In this document: piece by piece, positions 1 to 11,029 of the stretch
How positions within the stretch are numbered: the first letter of the stretch is position 1
Layout: each line of letters starts with the position of its first letter
NCBI GenBank assembly: GCA_010645155.1
Contig: CM021319.1
Location: 1,264,939-1,328,938 of the forward strand
Direction of reading: 5' to 3'
Length of the DNA: 64,000 nucleotides
Source: Tigriopus japonicus
Taxonomy: Eukaryota > Arthropoda > Copepoda > Harpacticoida > Harpacticidae
Notes under the pieces: generated by a model
Database searches by the model: none
Told to the model about the DNA's origin: nothing
Seen by the model: only the letters and a program-made list of their open reading frames with translations
Made by a program: the position numbers and the translations under genes

Positions 1-126
1 AAAATGCCTATAAAATGTCAAAAAATGCCTATAAAATGTCAAAAATGCCTATGAAATGTCAAAAAATGCCTATAAAATGTCAAAAAATGTCTATGACATG
101 TCAAAAAATGCCTATGACATGTCAAA
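1..126. repeat. Tandem repeat, about 20-21 bp unit
   Basis: About six head-to-tail copies of a 20-21 bp AT-rich unit built on ATGCCTATAAAATGTC. Later copies differ by a few substitutions (TATAAAATG to TATGACATG). The array is cut by the window start, so its full length is unknown. No coding role is visible. Confidence 0.9.
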
Positions 127-825
127 AAAGCTCTTGAGAAAGGGGAACAGAATTAAATCTCTCCAATTACACCACGTTTCCCCTTAAACGGTACCAAAAT
201 CAGCACCGAAATCAAGATTTGAATCTGGCTTGAATCGGATTTGATCCGGCATTCCAGCATTTTATATCTACTATGTTTTTCATGCAAAAGAATATTCTGA
301 AAATAGGATAATATTTTTTCACTTAATAAGCATTTTTTAAACTAAAAGACAAAACATGGGTGGAAAATGATATTGGTGAGCTTCCGAGCAACATTTATTC
401 AAGTTTTATTAGTCAAACCCTCATAGTTTGGTTCTGACATTGGACCAGTTGTTGGGTTTTTGGATCAAACTAACAACAAGTTGACCTTCAAACTGATCCA
501 ATCCAATACTGACCCACTCAGTTTGGACTCTTATCCAATCCAGAACAATGCCTACACGCTAACAATATGTAGAGAAAGAAATATGAATGTTGAAGGTGCC
601 AAAAATTCACATACAATTTTGAAAAAAAATGGGACAAATTCAAAATATTTCAGCTTCAAGCTAAGTCTATTTAAAACCATCGTGAATGACCATGCAGATA
701 TTCCTTGTTGCCTTAGTATGGTAAAAAGGTCTCTTTGACTTATCAGGCAGCTGATATCATGGGACTTTAGCAAGAACTATTCTGTCTGCGTTCAAGGTCC
801 TCTTTAAAAAAAAACAGGTATCTGG
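127..825. other. AT-rich intergenic sequence, no gene recognised
   Basis: Only short open frames without recognisable domains or splice context occur here. Nothing beyond AT-rich unique-looking sequence is supported. Confidence 0.6.
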
Positions 826-833
826 CTTAAGAG

Positions 834-1735
834 CAGAGTTGGGTCAATAACTTGAAAAATGTAATTAATTACAATTACTTTGTCGACAAATGTAATTAAT
901 TACAATTATAATTACTTTGTCGACAAATGTAATTAATTACAATTACTTTGTCGACAAATGTAATTAATTACAATTACAATTACTTTGTCGACAAATGTAA
1001 TTAATTACAATCACATCATCCGAAAATGTAATTGACTTCAATTACAATTACATGTCAATTACAATCCTTCCGTCTCTTTCACCCTTTTGCCTTGTCAAAA
1101 CGATGAAAAATGAAACAGATATGCCATTGTAAAATAGCAATACACCAACTGGCAACATAATGCCTGGAAGGATAAAATGAAAGAGGGATTTCCAAAAACC
1201 AAAAGTTTATGGACGGGCTTAATTATCAAAACTATTATGCCATGAACCACAAAGCATATTTTTCTTTTCCAGAAAACACGAACTTTATACACATATATCA
1301 AGTATGACGATATTTTGAAACTTTATTTTTTCACCTTATTTGTCTGCTCTTAGTTGTGAGAAGCCCTACCTCCTGACACAAAAATCATGGTCAAAAGCTA
1401 TTTTAGTTTAAAATATTTAAACATCATACCTTGGGTGTGTATTGTAACAAAAGCTACTTGTTAGTGGCATCACATTGACAGCAAATTGATGACAAAAATA
1501 ATTGTTTTGCAAGTAAAAACTCAAAGCATCAATTGATATTATGGTTAATTTGAAGAACTAAGAGTTTGAAAAGTAATTGGTAATTTGTGCTTGAAATTCG
1601 TCAATTACATGGCCAAAAATGTAATTAATTACAATAACAATTACTTGGCCCAAAATTGCAATTAATTACAATTACATGTAATTGTAATTGAAATTACGTA
1701 ATTGTAATTGCAATTACAATTACTCCCCAACCCTG
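834..1735. mobile_element. hAT-type MITE with perfect 8-bp TSD
   Basis: A 902-bp non-autonomous element. It begins CAGAGTTGGG and its other end, read inward on the opposite strand, is CAGGGTTGGG, so both termini fit the hAT YARNG consensus. It is flanked by identical 8-bp direct repeats CTTAAGAG at 826-833 and 1736-1743, which also fit the hAT TSD preference nTnnnnAn. Both subterminal regions are made of palindromic TGTAATTAATTACAATTAC-type units. No transposase ORF is present, so it must have been mobilised in trans. The 52802-53328 tract uses similar units. Confidence 0.85.
859..1056. repeat. Subterminal tandem array in the MITE
   Basis: About five repeats of a 31-37 bp unit that joins a TAATTAATTA palindrome with TTTGTCGACAAA, itself a palindrome containing a SalI-like GTCGAC core. 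It lies just inside the left end of the hAT MITE and may be a transposase-binding array. That function is inferred from hAT biology. Confidence 0.75.
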
Positions 1736-1743
1736 CTTAAGAG

Positions 1744-2258
1744 GAACCTGGGGTGGCAAATAATCACTCCCAAATTTCACCCCAAATCCCAAAATATGTC
1801 AAATCATTGTGTCAAAAAGACCTTTTATTTCCACACAGCTCCTATTTATTTTCCTCGAACTGTCAAAAAAATGCAAACGAGGCGCTTTACATTTTTTACG
1901 ACTCCGGTGATTCCCTACCCTTCGAACTTGTCTTAAGAACCTTTACTTTATCACGCCATACTTTTCCCATGGGGTCTACGCAAGCTCATCAACATTAACC
2001 AAAAACGCTTAACTGGTTGAAACAAATCTCGAGTAAGCTTCAACGGATTGGCCATTTGTAGACTCTTCGTCTTGGCCAATTTTGGCAATGTTGATATGAC
2101 AGTTTCTCAGTCCTCTTTCGCTCTTGGCCAAGTAACAAACAAAGACTGACCCAAGTTTACTTTCATCTCCACGGCAACCCTGATTCCACTCCAGTTCTTG
2201 AATAACTCATCGAGTGAGTGAGAAAGTGTACTACATACTACTGCACCATTAAAACAAA
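1744..2258 (+). promoter_or_regulatory. Upstream region of the ACADVL-like gene
   Basis: This is the 5' flank of the acyl-CoA dehydrogenase gene. It contains a 35-bp sequence (2030-2064) that recurs exactly in intron 1 (3449-3483). Around 2045-2085 an ATTGGCCA / TGGCCAAT inverted pair could form a hairpin and also contains CCAAT-box-like cores. No clear TATA box is seen. Confidence 0.4.
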
Positions 2259-5200
2259 ATGTCGTTCCTGAGTTTCCGCGTGTCCTCGTCCTGCTCGGCT
2301 CATCGACCTTTGGCTCTTTTATACTCCCTCCAACCCCATGGCAGGCCCTTGAGCGCCGCCCTGAGTGTCAGTCAGAGGCGTGGCTTAGCCACCAAGAACC
2401 AACCCGAAACTCAACCTAATAATGCCGCCTCTTCTTCTTCTTCTTCGGGCCAAGGCCAAAAATCCAAGGGCGATCGGATGGGCAAACCGGCCGTTCACTC
2501 CAAATCGTTTGTGCAGAACATTTTCCGCGGTTTGGTCGAACCCGAGCAAACGTTTCCTTACCCAAAGGTGAGAACAAAGCCATGAATGGATTCACTCATG
2601 TTTGTCCCCAAGAAGCTGAAAATCGCGGACTGAAGAAAAAATGGCTGGGATTTTACGGTTTGAAATGTTAAGATTGTAAATAGAGAGATAGATATGCCAT
2701 ACTATATGGCCTCCTACTCGGGGAAAATACGCTTTAAAAAGGTTTTGAAGAAAACAACTTGTCAATGGAGTATTGTCTTTGTCTCGAGCTAGATTGGACT
2801 TGTATAGGATGGAAGTTAGGCAAACCACATTTTCAAACTTATTTACGTCATACTAGTGTTTCCATGATGTTCTCACGGGGTGACACGAGAAGTAAGACGC
2901 AGAAATAGGTCAAGGATTCCATACGGAGAGACAACGCGTTGTGAAGTGTCACTCGGTGGAAAGTAGTGCAAACTTATCCTTGACCAATTTCAAGTGTGAG
3001 TTACTTTCTCAGGCTTATTGATCAACTGGGCTCGCATCAATCATTTATCTTCTCTGGCTAAATGGGCTGTATTTTGTCTCAAACTTTTTTCATGTTGATT
3101 TGTCATCATTTATTTTGAATTATTACTATACTATTTTGTCGCATCAACGTAATGACTTAGCTCGGCATTAGTCACAAGTTTGTTAAGAGAAGGCAAATCA
3201 AGCGGACAATGTGAAAATCAGGAATTATTGGTATCACACGCTTCATCTTCATCAGAGTGTCAATGGCACTTTAAAACTTTCCGATGGTTTGGATGGAGTG
3301 AAAAGTGGGCGGGAGAGTGTAGAGAAGAGGTTTTCTTCAAAAACATGGAGTCGTTACTTAGGTAATGGAGATCATCCTTCCCCGAACTCACGGTTTCTCT
3401 ACATTATTTGACGACCTTACTTCTGCAAGCCCGATGACTTGGATTCAACGAGTAAGCTTCAACGGATTGGCCATTTGTAGACTGTTAGATAGAGAGCCAT
3501 TGATAGAGAGGTCTCCTTCATTTCTATCACAGAGACTTGGCTTCGTCCAGGAGTTTTAGACAAAGAAGTAGCAATAGCTGGTTTTAGACTAGTTCGATGT
3601 GATAGANNNNNNNNNNNNNNNNNNNNNNNNNNNNNNNNNNNNNNNNNNNNNNNNNNNNNNNNNNNNNNNNNNNNNNNNNNNNNNNNNNNNNNNNNNNNNN
3701 NNNNNNATTCACTGCTTGCAAAGGCACTGTTCAAAGATAGAGAGGTTAAGAGGGAGCTATCGAGCCAATGCTGAGGTTCTTCACAAAATACCTTTTCTAT
3801 CGTCAAAGAAATCTAACACTATCCGTCGTTGTTTTTTTCACTCTCAGACAGTCTCTATTTTCAATGTACTCTTGACCGAGAGTTCAGTCCTTCACGAAAA
3901 AAAAATGTTTTATCAAGTGGTTTCTATCGAAACTGAAGTTCAAAGCTTTCCTATTTACAATATAAACTCGTATACCTCGGACAATCAAAAGACACATAAC
4001 TCGTTATTAACCCGTTTTTTATCTCCATTTCTCAGGTCTTGTCCGAGGACCAATTGGAAACTCTCAGAATGTTGGTTCCTCCCACGGAGAAATTCATGGA
4101 AGAAGTCAACGATCCCTTGGCCAATGATGCTAAGGAAACCGTGTCGGAAGAGGTCGTCCAGGTAATTGCTAATCATCCCAACGAACAAATTCAATTCAAT
4201 CTTATTTTCTAAATCATCTCCACCCGAACACAAAAAAGGGACTTCGTGAAATGGGTGGATTTGGCCTTCAAGTGCCCGAAGATCTGGGCGGGGTGGGTCT
4301 CACCAACACCCAATATGGTCGTGTGACCGAGATTGTGGGCGCCAACGATTTAGGAGTGGGTATCTTTATGGGGGCTCATCAATCCATCGGATTCAAAGGC
4401 ATCCTCATTGCCGGTATAGAATATCATTTGGAAGTCACCAGCGTTCAATCAAATTGAAAAAAAAAAGGTTTCATATTCAGGCAATGATGCTCAGAAACAG
4501 AAATATTTGCCTCGTGTGGCTTCGGGTGAAGACTTTGCGGCCTTCGCTTTAACCGAACCTGCCAGTGGCAGTGATGCCTCATCCATCAAAACACGAGCCG
4601 AGCTCTCTCCCGATGGGAAGAACTACATTCTGAATGGTTCCAAGATTTGGATCTCTAATGGTGGAATTGCCGAAATCTTCACGGTCTTTGCTAAAACACC
4701 CGTGAAGGACCCTGAAACCGGGACAACCACGGATAAAGTAAGCATCGACCTTCAGATTCAACTTCTAGAAACTAACAATGATTGTGTTTTTGTTAGGTGA
4801 CAGCTTTCATTGTGGAACGCAAATTCGGCGGGGTTTCTCATGGAGCTCCCGAGAAGAAAATGGGTATCAAGTGCTCAAATACGGCTGAAGTTTACTTTGA
4901 AAACACGCCTGTTCCTGTTGAGAATGTTTTGGGTGGAGAAGGCAAGGGTTTCAAGGTGGCCATGCAAATCCTGAATAATGGACGGTTTGGCATGGGAGCC
5001 GCTCTCTCGGGTATGATTCAATGATTTCTGATTTCAAAAAAAAAAGACCTTGAATTTTTATTCAAAGAATCGTCTTTTTGATCCCAGGAACTCAGAGGGC
5101 TGTGATCAAAAAAGCTGTGGAGCATGCCACGCAACGAACCCAATTCGGTAACCGTATTGACTCTTATGGAGCAATTCAAGAGAAACTGGCTCGAATGGCC

Positions 5201-6694
5201 ATGACGCATTATGCTTGCGAGTCCATGGCCTATATGGTTTCGGGCACTATGGATCGTGGATATGAGGTAACGAGAGGAAAGACCTTAATGATTAGCTAGG
5301 GCAAAGATTAAACAGTTCCTACTTGAAACTTCAAACAAATATGACTTTTTATGCCATTGAATATTTTTTGCGGTTTTCAAGTAGCAGAAAACTTTCTTCG
5401 AAATTAGAATCGGGCCTTTAAAAAGTAGGCAAAACTTTCCAGCCCGAAGTAGCACTTTGGACCAAAATTTCATGGGCCTAAAAACACTAAAAAACTTGAC
5501 TCTTAAGAGTAATCATCAACTTGTCAAAAAAATAAGGTCGTGTAATCATTATGGTGATTCTTTGACTATTTGATGTAAATAAAATAATTGGCACTTATAG
5601 CTTGATAAAAAACCTTTTTAGGCCAGTTTTGTTACTTCTTTTTCCGCCCTTTTTCAATGATTGTGAATCCACATTGTCGTGTCTTTCAATAGGACTATCA
5701 ACTGGAAGCCGCCATTTCCAAGATCTTTGCTTCTGAAGCAGCTTGGTTTGTCACTGATGAAGCAATTCAAGTTTTGGGAGGCATGGGATACATGCGCGAA
5801 GCCGGTTTGGAAAAAGTCATGCGCGATTTGAGAATCTTCCGAATCTTTGAAGGCACCAACGACATCCTTCGTCTGTTCGTGGCTCTTACCGGAATCCAAT
5901 ACGCCGGTAATACGATTAATTCTTGATCAGCATAAAGGGAAAAATGATCATCATTGTTTATTCACTCATTCAGGTGGACATCTCAAGGAGCTCCAGAATG
6001 CCGTAAAAGACCCCATCTCCAACTTTGGTGTGGTTTTGGGCGAAGTGACCAAACGTGGTCGAACGGCCATTGGTTTTGGGGCTGGAAATCTCCTCGCCGG
6101 GAAAGTTCATGCCAATCTTTCGGAACCGGCTGGCAATGTTTGCAAAGCCACTGAAGCTTTTGGAGGAGCCATTGAGAAGCTTCTCATCAAACATGGTACG
6201 CTTAACTCATTATAATGTAATCATTTGAAAGTACTGATTACCTAACGCTCTAATAGGCAAGAATATAATCAACGAGCAGTTTTTGTTGAAACGGATTGCG
6301 GATGCCTCAATTGACATTTATGCTATGAGCTGTGTCTTGTCACGATGCTCAATGTCTCTAAATGAAGGACTCAGTTCCGCCCACCATGAGGAACTGATGA
6401 CGAAGGTAATTATGTCTCCACCTGCTTTTTCATTTAATGAGGCTTTTCCACGCTTTTGAGAGTCGATCGTGACTGGAAGGTTAACAAGGTTTTGCAATTC
6501 TCAACTACCTTACCACGGTCATTGTTTTATTCTTCTTTCAGACTTATTGCAATGAGGCCTACGATCGCGTGTTAAGAAATCTGAATGCCTTGAAGAACCC
6601 AACTGAGTTGTCAAATTTCAAAAACATGGCCGAGATTTCCAAGGGCATGTGCGAAAATGGCCAAGCTGTCCAGGGCAATCCCTTGGGAGTGTGA
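2259..6694 (+). CDS. ACADVL: Very-long-chain acyl-CoA dehydrogenase, mitochondrial
   Basis: Ten exons: 2259-2567, 4036-4161, 4239-4413, 4481-4737, 4797-5010, 5088-5266, 5693-5906, 5974-6195, 6257-6405, 6542-6694. All introns are GT-AG and the frame closes to 665 aa, close to vertebrate VLCAD. The enzyme catalyses the FAD-dependent first step of long-chain fatty acid beta-oxidation at the inner mitochondrial membrane. The N-terminus is rich in Arg, Ser and Leu and poor in acids, as in a mitochondrial presequence. Family landmarks are [15 protein letters not shown] (exon 3), [15 protein letters not shown] and WISNGG (exon 4), [16 protein letters not shown] (exon 5) and [14 protein letters not shown] (exon 7). 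The Glu of EGTND, about residue 473, is the expected catalytic base. The extra C-terminal domain after the ACAD core (exons 8-10) separates it from medium-chain dehydrogenases; ACAD9 is the main alternative. An assembly gap lies in intron 1. The downstream gene is convergent. Confidence 0.95.
3607..3706. other. Assembly gap, 100 N
   Basis: One hundred unresolved bases in intron 1 of the ACADVL-like gene. The round size suggests a scaffold gap of unknown true length. A small exon inside cannot be excluded, but exons 1 and 2 join in frame without one. Confidence 0.98.
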
Positions 6695-6783
6695 GAGAGG
6701 CTCATCCCTTGGCATAATTCACAAATTGACGAACCTCAATGACTATGAATGCAAAGATTAAATCGTAACTTATTTTCTTGGTA

Positions 6784-6789
6784 AATAAA
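6784..6789 (+). terminator. Polyadenylation signal AATAAA, ACADVL-like gene
   Basis: A canonical AATAAA lies 90 bp after the stop codon at 6692-6694. Cleavage would be expected around 6800-6820. Confidence 0.7.
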
Positions 6790-6822
6790 TTGACCAGCAA
6801 TTGAAGTAACAATCATATTAGG

Positions 6823-6828
6823 TTTATT
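6823..6828 (-). terminator. Polyadenylation signal AATAAA, MFS gene 1
   Basis: TTTATT on the plus strand reads AATAAA on the minus strand, only about 21 nt after the stop codon of the MFS gene. The implied 3' UTR is very short and its end would overlap that of the convergent ACADVL-like transcript. Confidence 0.6.
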
Positions 6829-6849
6829 TATTAGTTGGTTCTTGACTCG

Positions 6850-9098
6850 TCATTTGGTAAATTGTCCGGCTTGGGCCAGTATATGTTTAGGAATATTCAA
6901 CGAGATCGTACTTAATCGGCTGTTGGCCTTCTTCATTTCCGCTTTTTGTCGGGCCACAATCGAATTAGCCGCAAAAAATGACACGAAACAGCATGCTAAA
7001 GCTGTAATGAGCAAATACAGATGAACTTTGGGCACACTGGAAATGAAAGCGCCCTCTGGGAACCGAAAAAATTGGGCGCCAAGAGTTGTACCCAGACAAA
7101 ATAGACCTGTCACCTTGCTAGAGATCTCCATTTCTCCCTGAATCCATAACAGGCCCATTGGGAACAAGGAACCTGACCCTAGACCCACAATAATGCTCCC
7201 CAGAGCTAATCCATTCACCCCTGGAATCACGAACAAAATGAACGCTCCCAAGGTGACCAAAGTTAGGTAAAACCAAACCAAGACGATTCTTCGAAATTTG
7301 CCCACCAGGACCACATTCATGGCTCGCATCAAGACTTGAGCCCCATAATAAAAGCTGGTGATTCGGGCCCCAATTTGAGGGGAGAGCCCCAAAGAGCCAA
7401 ATACAGAATAGGCGGTCAGAAAGCTGCCAAAGGCAAAACTGAGGCCATAGGCACAAAGGCTGTAAAACGTCATGATGGAGATCAGGAAGGTGGTGCTCCA
7501 AGATTCGGATTGGTTCTTCATGAACTTGGATTCCAAGGCTCGAATTTGCTCCAAAGGGAAGTCAGGAATTTTAGCTTTCTTCAGATCAGCTGGGATGCCG
7601 AAAATGAAACCCACGGCTACAATCAAGGCCGCAAATCCGATGGATAAATACAAGGATTGGAGTGGTGTGATCATGCCAGGATGGGGCGTGACTTCAGCAC
7701 TCACTTCAAGGAGTTCATCAATGGTTTTGTTCATGGGAATGTGTAGAGTGACCATCTCCGAATCGATGGCAGTGGTAAGAACTCGCTCAGCCAAGATGGG
7801 AGCCATTAGGAAGCCAATCCCTTGGGACATATGTAGAGCACTAAAGTAGGGTCCACTGCTGTCGCCCCATATTTGAAGGCAATACACATTAGCGCCTAAA
7901 ACATAACAAGTTGGCACGCATTAGCATTCCTAACTCGTTTGTTGAAGGAATATGATATGAATAGTTTTGTCTAATGATCCTTGATTTGCTAAAATTAAAC
8001 CAACTCATCGCGCATTGACAACAGCATCTAGTTGTTAGGCGCAATGCCATTTTAAACTGGGGTATTATTTGTATATTGTGGTGAAAAAAATACAAAATGG
8101 TAACACTTTATTTTTCCAAATCCTAATTTGGGGGGTAAAAATATTACTTTTCTATCCCTTTAAGAAAAGAGAGCAACGCCTGCGATAAAACAAATTTTAA
8201 AGGTTCTTTTCTAATAAATGCGACTGAGAATTTATGAATGTCAAGTATCTTTCAAGGATACGAATAAGTCGGGAATACTTAAAAGCAAAGCCTAAAAAAC
8301 AGTTAAAACACACCTGTATCAATCAAACCCAAAGCAAACTCGGAGAAAGAGGTCCCAGTCGCCAAAACCGTAATATTTGGCGAGAATGGAATTGAGCAAT
8401 TGGAGAACGACAAAATGAGGGTAGCAAAGAACAGGATCAAGCATGGTGATATTTTATCCATGATAAACCCCGCTGAAACGAGAAGTGTTTTGGTAAGGAA
8501 ACTCAATTTCCTTTGATCATACCATTTGAATTGACTCACCCAGAATATTTCCCAAGGGAAAAGTGATGGCTCCCAAAAGGAACACGATTTGAAATGTATT
8601 GGCATTCCCGTGCACTTGCTTTTCCAATTCCAACATTGTGGGGCCAGCAAGACTACGAGAAAATCCCTGTAGGCATAAAGAAATGAAGTCAATAAACGCC
8701 TCAAGTGGAATAGTTACTTTGAGTAAATTTGTCACATGTCTAAGAATGCCAAATACTTGTTCTTCCATGGGAAAGTTTTAAGTTAAAGGAAAGATTTTTC
8801 ATCTTTTCGATTAGAAAGCGTATAGATCCTTATTTAGATCACTGTCTGCGTTGAAAGTTGTGAGCAATCCGTTGGTTGGAAAAGTGATTAATGCATCATC
8901 ATTCATGCATCCCTCTACCAAACTATAAATTTGAATCGGCTAAAGGCAGACAGAAGCAACTCATGTGCATCTCGTTAATTGCAGAATGCAAGTTATTATG
9001 CGAGAACTCACAAATGAGAAGAAGCACCCAAAAAGGACAGAGGTTCTGAATAGTTTGTTGTAATAGACGGATTTCCTGGATTTCATTATGGACTCCAT
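6850..9098 (-). CDS. MFS transporter, MFSD4/NaGLT1-like, copy 1
   Basis: Four exons, read on the minus strand: 9098-9012, 8666-8540, 8472-8314, 7895-6850. All junctions are GT-AG and in phase, giving 472 aa. Repeated long hydrophobic stretches fit the 12-TM major facilitator fold at the plasma membrane. The segment NVYCLQIWGDSSGPYFSALH followed by a conserved glycine-rich helix is characteristic of the MFSD4/sodium-dependent glucose transporter 1 group. The loop 2-3 signature is reduced to GFIMDK, keeping the Asp of motif A. The start was chosen because exon 1 matches the 29-codon exon 1 of the tandem paralogue; an alternative upstream frame inside intron 1 (up to 8768) was not used. The substrate is inferred (hexose or similar solute), not shown. 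Confidence 0.85.
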
Positions 9099-11029
9099 CA
9101 CGATCAACGTTTTTCTAGCTTTAGACAGCGTCGATATTTTACGAAAGTGACACCAAGGTCCCCAACTATTTTGAGTTTAGATTGTTATCTATTTATCACC
9201 AACTTGAACTCATAATCTAAGGGTTGGTTGTACACAGATTGAGGGCCAATAAAGAACTGAATAGAAATGGTCTCATCGACCACTTAGGCAAGTAATTTAG
9301 ATGACATTTATTTGCCTATTCGTCACTCAACTCTCGGAAGTGCTCAGTTTCAAACTGAGAGCATCGAAGATACTTGCTACGGGTTTTAGCTAACAAAATA
9401 AAAGTGAGGGTCATCCTTGGTTGCACTTTCAGAGACATTTAGAATTTGAACTTTTTCATTGTTTCTGATCGAAAGATCAAGTAAACCCTTAGCGCATCCA
9501 TCCTATTCTGCCAATTACGGTAAATCAACGGATTGTGCTAATGTTTAGAAGCTGGCTCAAACTGGAAGGTTATTTGATTTTCTAGCATTGTTAAAGAGAA
9601 TTTAAGCTTACAAGGTATTGGTTACATTTTCTTTCACAAGAAAACCCCCCCATCTATTTGTATTATTTTCAAGTAAACAATCAATCAAAATTGTTTGTTA
9701 TTTGTTTCCCTCTCATGCTTGTTAAATGAAATATTTTCCCCCATTTTACTCGTATCCGTCAAACGTATGTTAAAAGAAACGTTTGAGGACTTTCAATTTG
9801 CCATCGAAATGCCAGACAATTACAGTTATGATTTCAAAGGTACACCTGTAATTATGAAAACCGGTAACAACCAGTCAAAAGCCAAACAAATTTGACATCA
9901 AAGAAACTTAATTAACAAGTGTTATCAATTTCAGAGAGCCAAACCCAAATCATTGCAATCTTATACCTCCCAAAATCTTTGTTATTGAATTTCACCCTCT
10001 TTAAAAGGCGAACCACATGCCATCATGGTTTGTCTTAACTTTTCCAATGAAGGTAAAGATAGTTGTCTTTGCCGCCAAAACGCAATTCAATACCAAAAAC
10101 TAACGATCATATTTGGTCTAACCTTAGGGCTTCTCTTTTTGGTCCTTTAGTATGTTGCTCAAGGGATTCACATTCATCATGTCGAAGATCCTTTGGATTC
10201 AAAGTGAATTTGGATTTCTTCATAGTATTATTGTTTTTCTTCCCAAGTGTTTCAAAAACTGATTAGCCAAGCCTTTCGAAATACTCTAAAACTTCGACTT
10301 TTCACCCTCATGCCTTTGATCTAATAGAACTGTCTTGTCTTCAAGTTACGGCATCGTTAGTTCATTAACACAAAACCGGCTGTCTACTTTTTCAAAACTG
10401 AATTTGGCTCATTCCCTTAAAACATGCTATGTTACATTTTTCATTATTAAGCACTTCCTCATTAGGTGTTAAGCTCGATTTGACATTTTAATCCTTTCTT
10501 TGTGGTTTTAGGAATATTATGCACCGCAAATGCGGTTTTTGTCATATTTTTAGCATAGACAACCCTTTGTCCTTGTTCAATTTCTCGTTGACACTTTCAA
10601 ATTCAACCATGGCATCAAATCGCTAAAAAAATTAACTGTTTGCGTTCCTTTGTTCAGTCCCATTGTGGTCTTCGTTTTATAACTCAGTTCCAAAATACTT
10701 AAGCAATTGGACTATTTTTGTCCTCAGTTCAGCCAAGGCCTGTTAACGTATTTGTCTCACCTTGTTTTAGGCTTTTGAATCTGAGTTTTCCTAAAAGTAT
10801 GTGTCACCCACTCTTCTGGAAAGTGATGCATTGTGCATACTTGCATTGGTCGCATATTTCTTCTGATGAGAACGACGATTAACGAATCTAACGATTAACT
10901 TTGAAATTTGGGTCATTCAAAAAGCAGAGTATTCAGTCAAGGTTTGATAGGTCTATTGAATAAAAAGGGCAATAATAAAGAAATAACGGTTAACAAACTG
11001 AACAATTAGAATTTGAAGCAACGAAAATG
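9099..11029. other. Intergenic, no gene recognised
   Basis: The 1.9 kb between the two MFS genes contains only short open frames lacking recognisable domains. It should include the promoter of copy 1 and the 3' UTR of copy 2, but no clear signals were identified. Confidence 0.6.

Noticed and set aside
3599..4165. Long frame across the N gap
   Set aside because: It includes 100 unknown bases and is out of phase with ACADVL exon 2.
7118..7849. Plus- and minus-strand open frames overlapping the MFS copy 1 final exon
   Set aside because: Shadows of the 6850-7895 coding exon in other frames; no domain resemblance.
8517..8768. Alternative N-terminus for MFS copy 1 reading through intron 1
   Set aside because: The 87-bp exon at 9012-9098 matches exon 1 of copy 2 in length and sequence, so the read-through frame is intronic.
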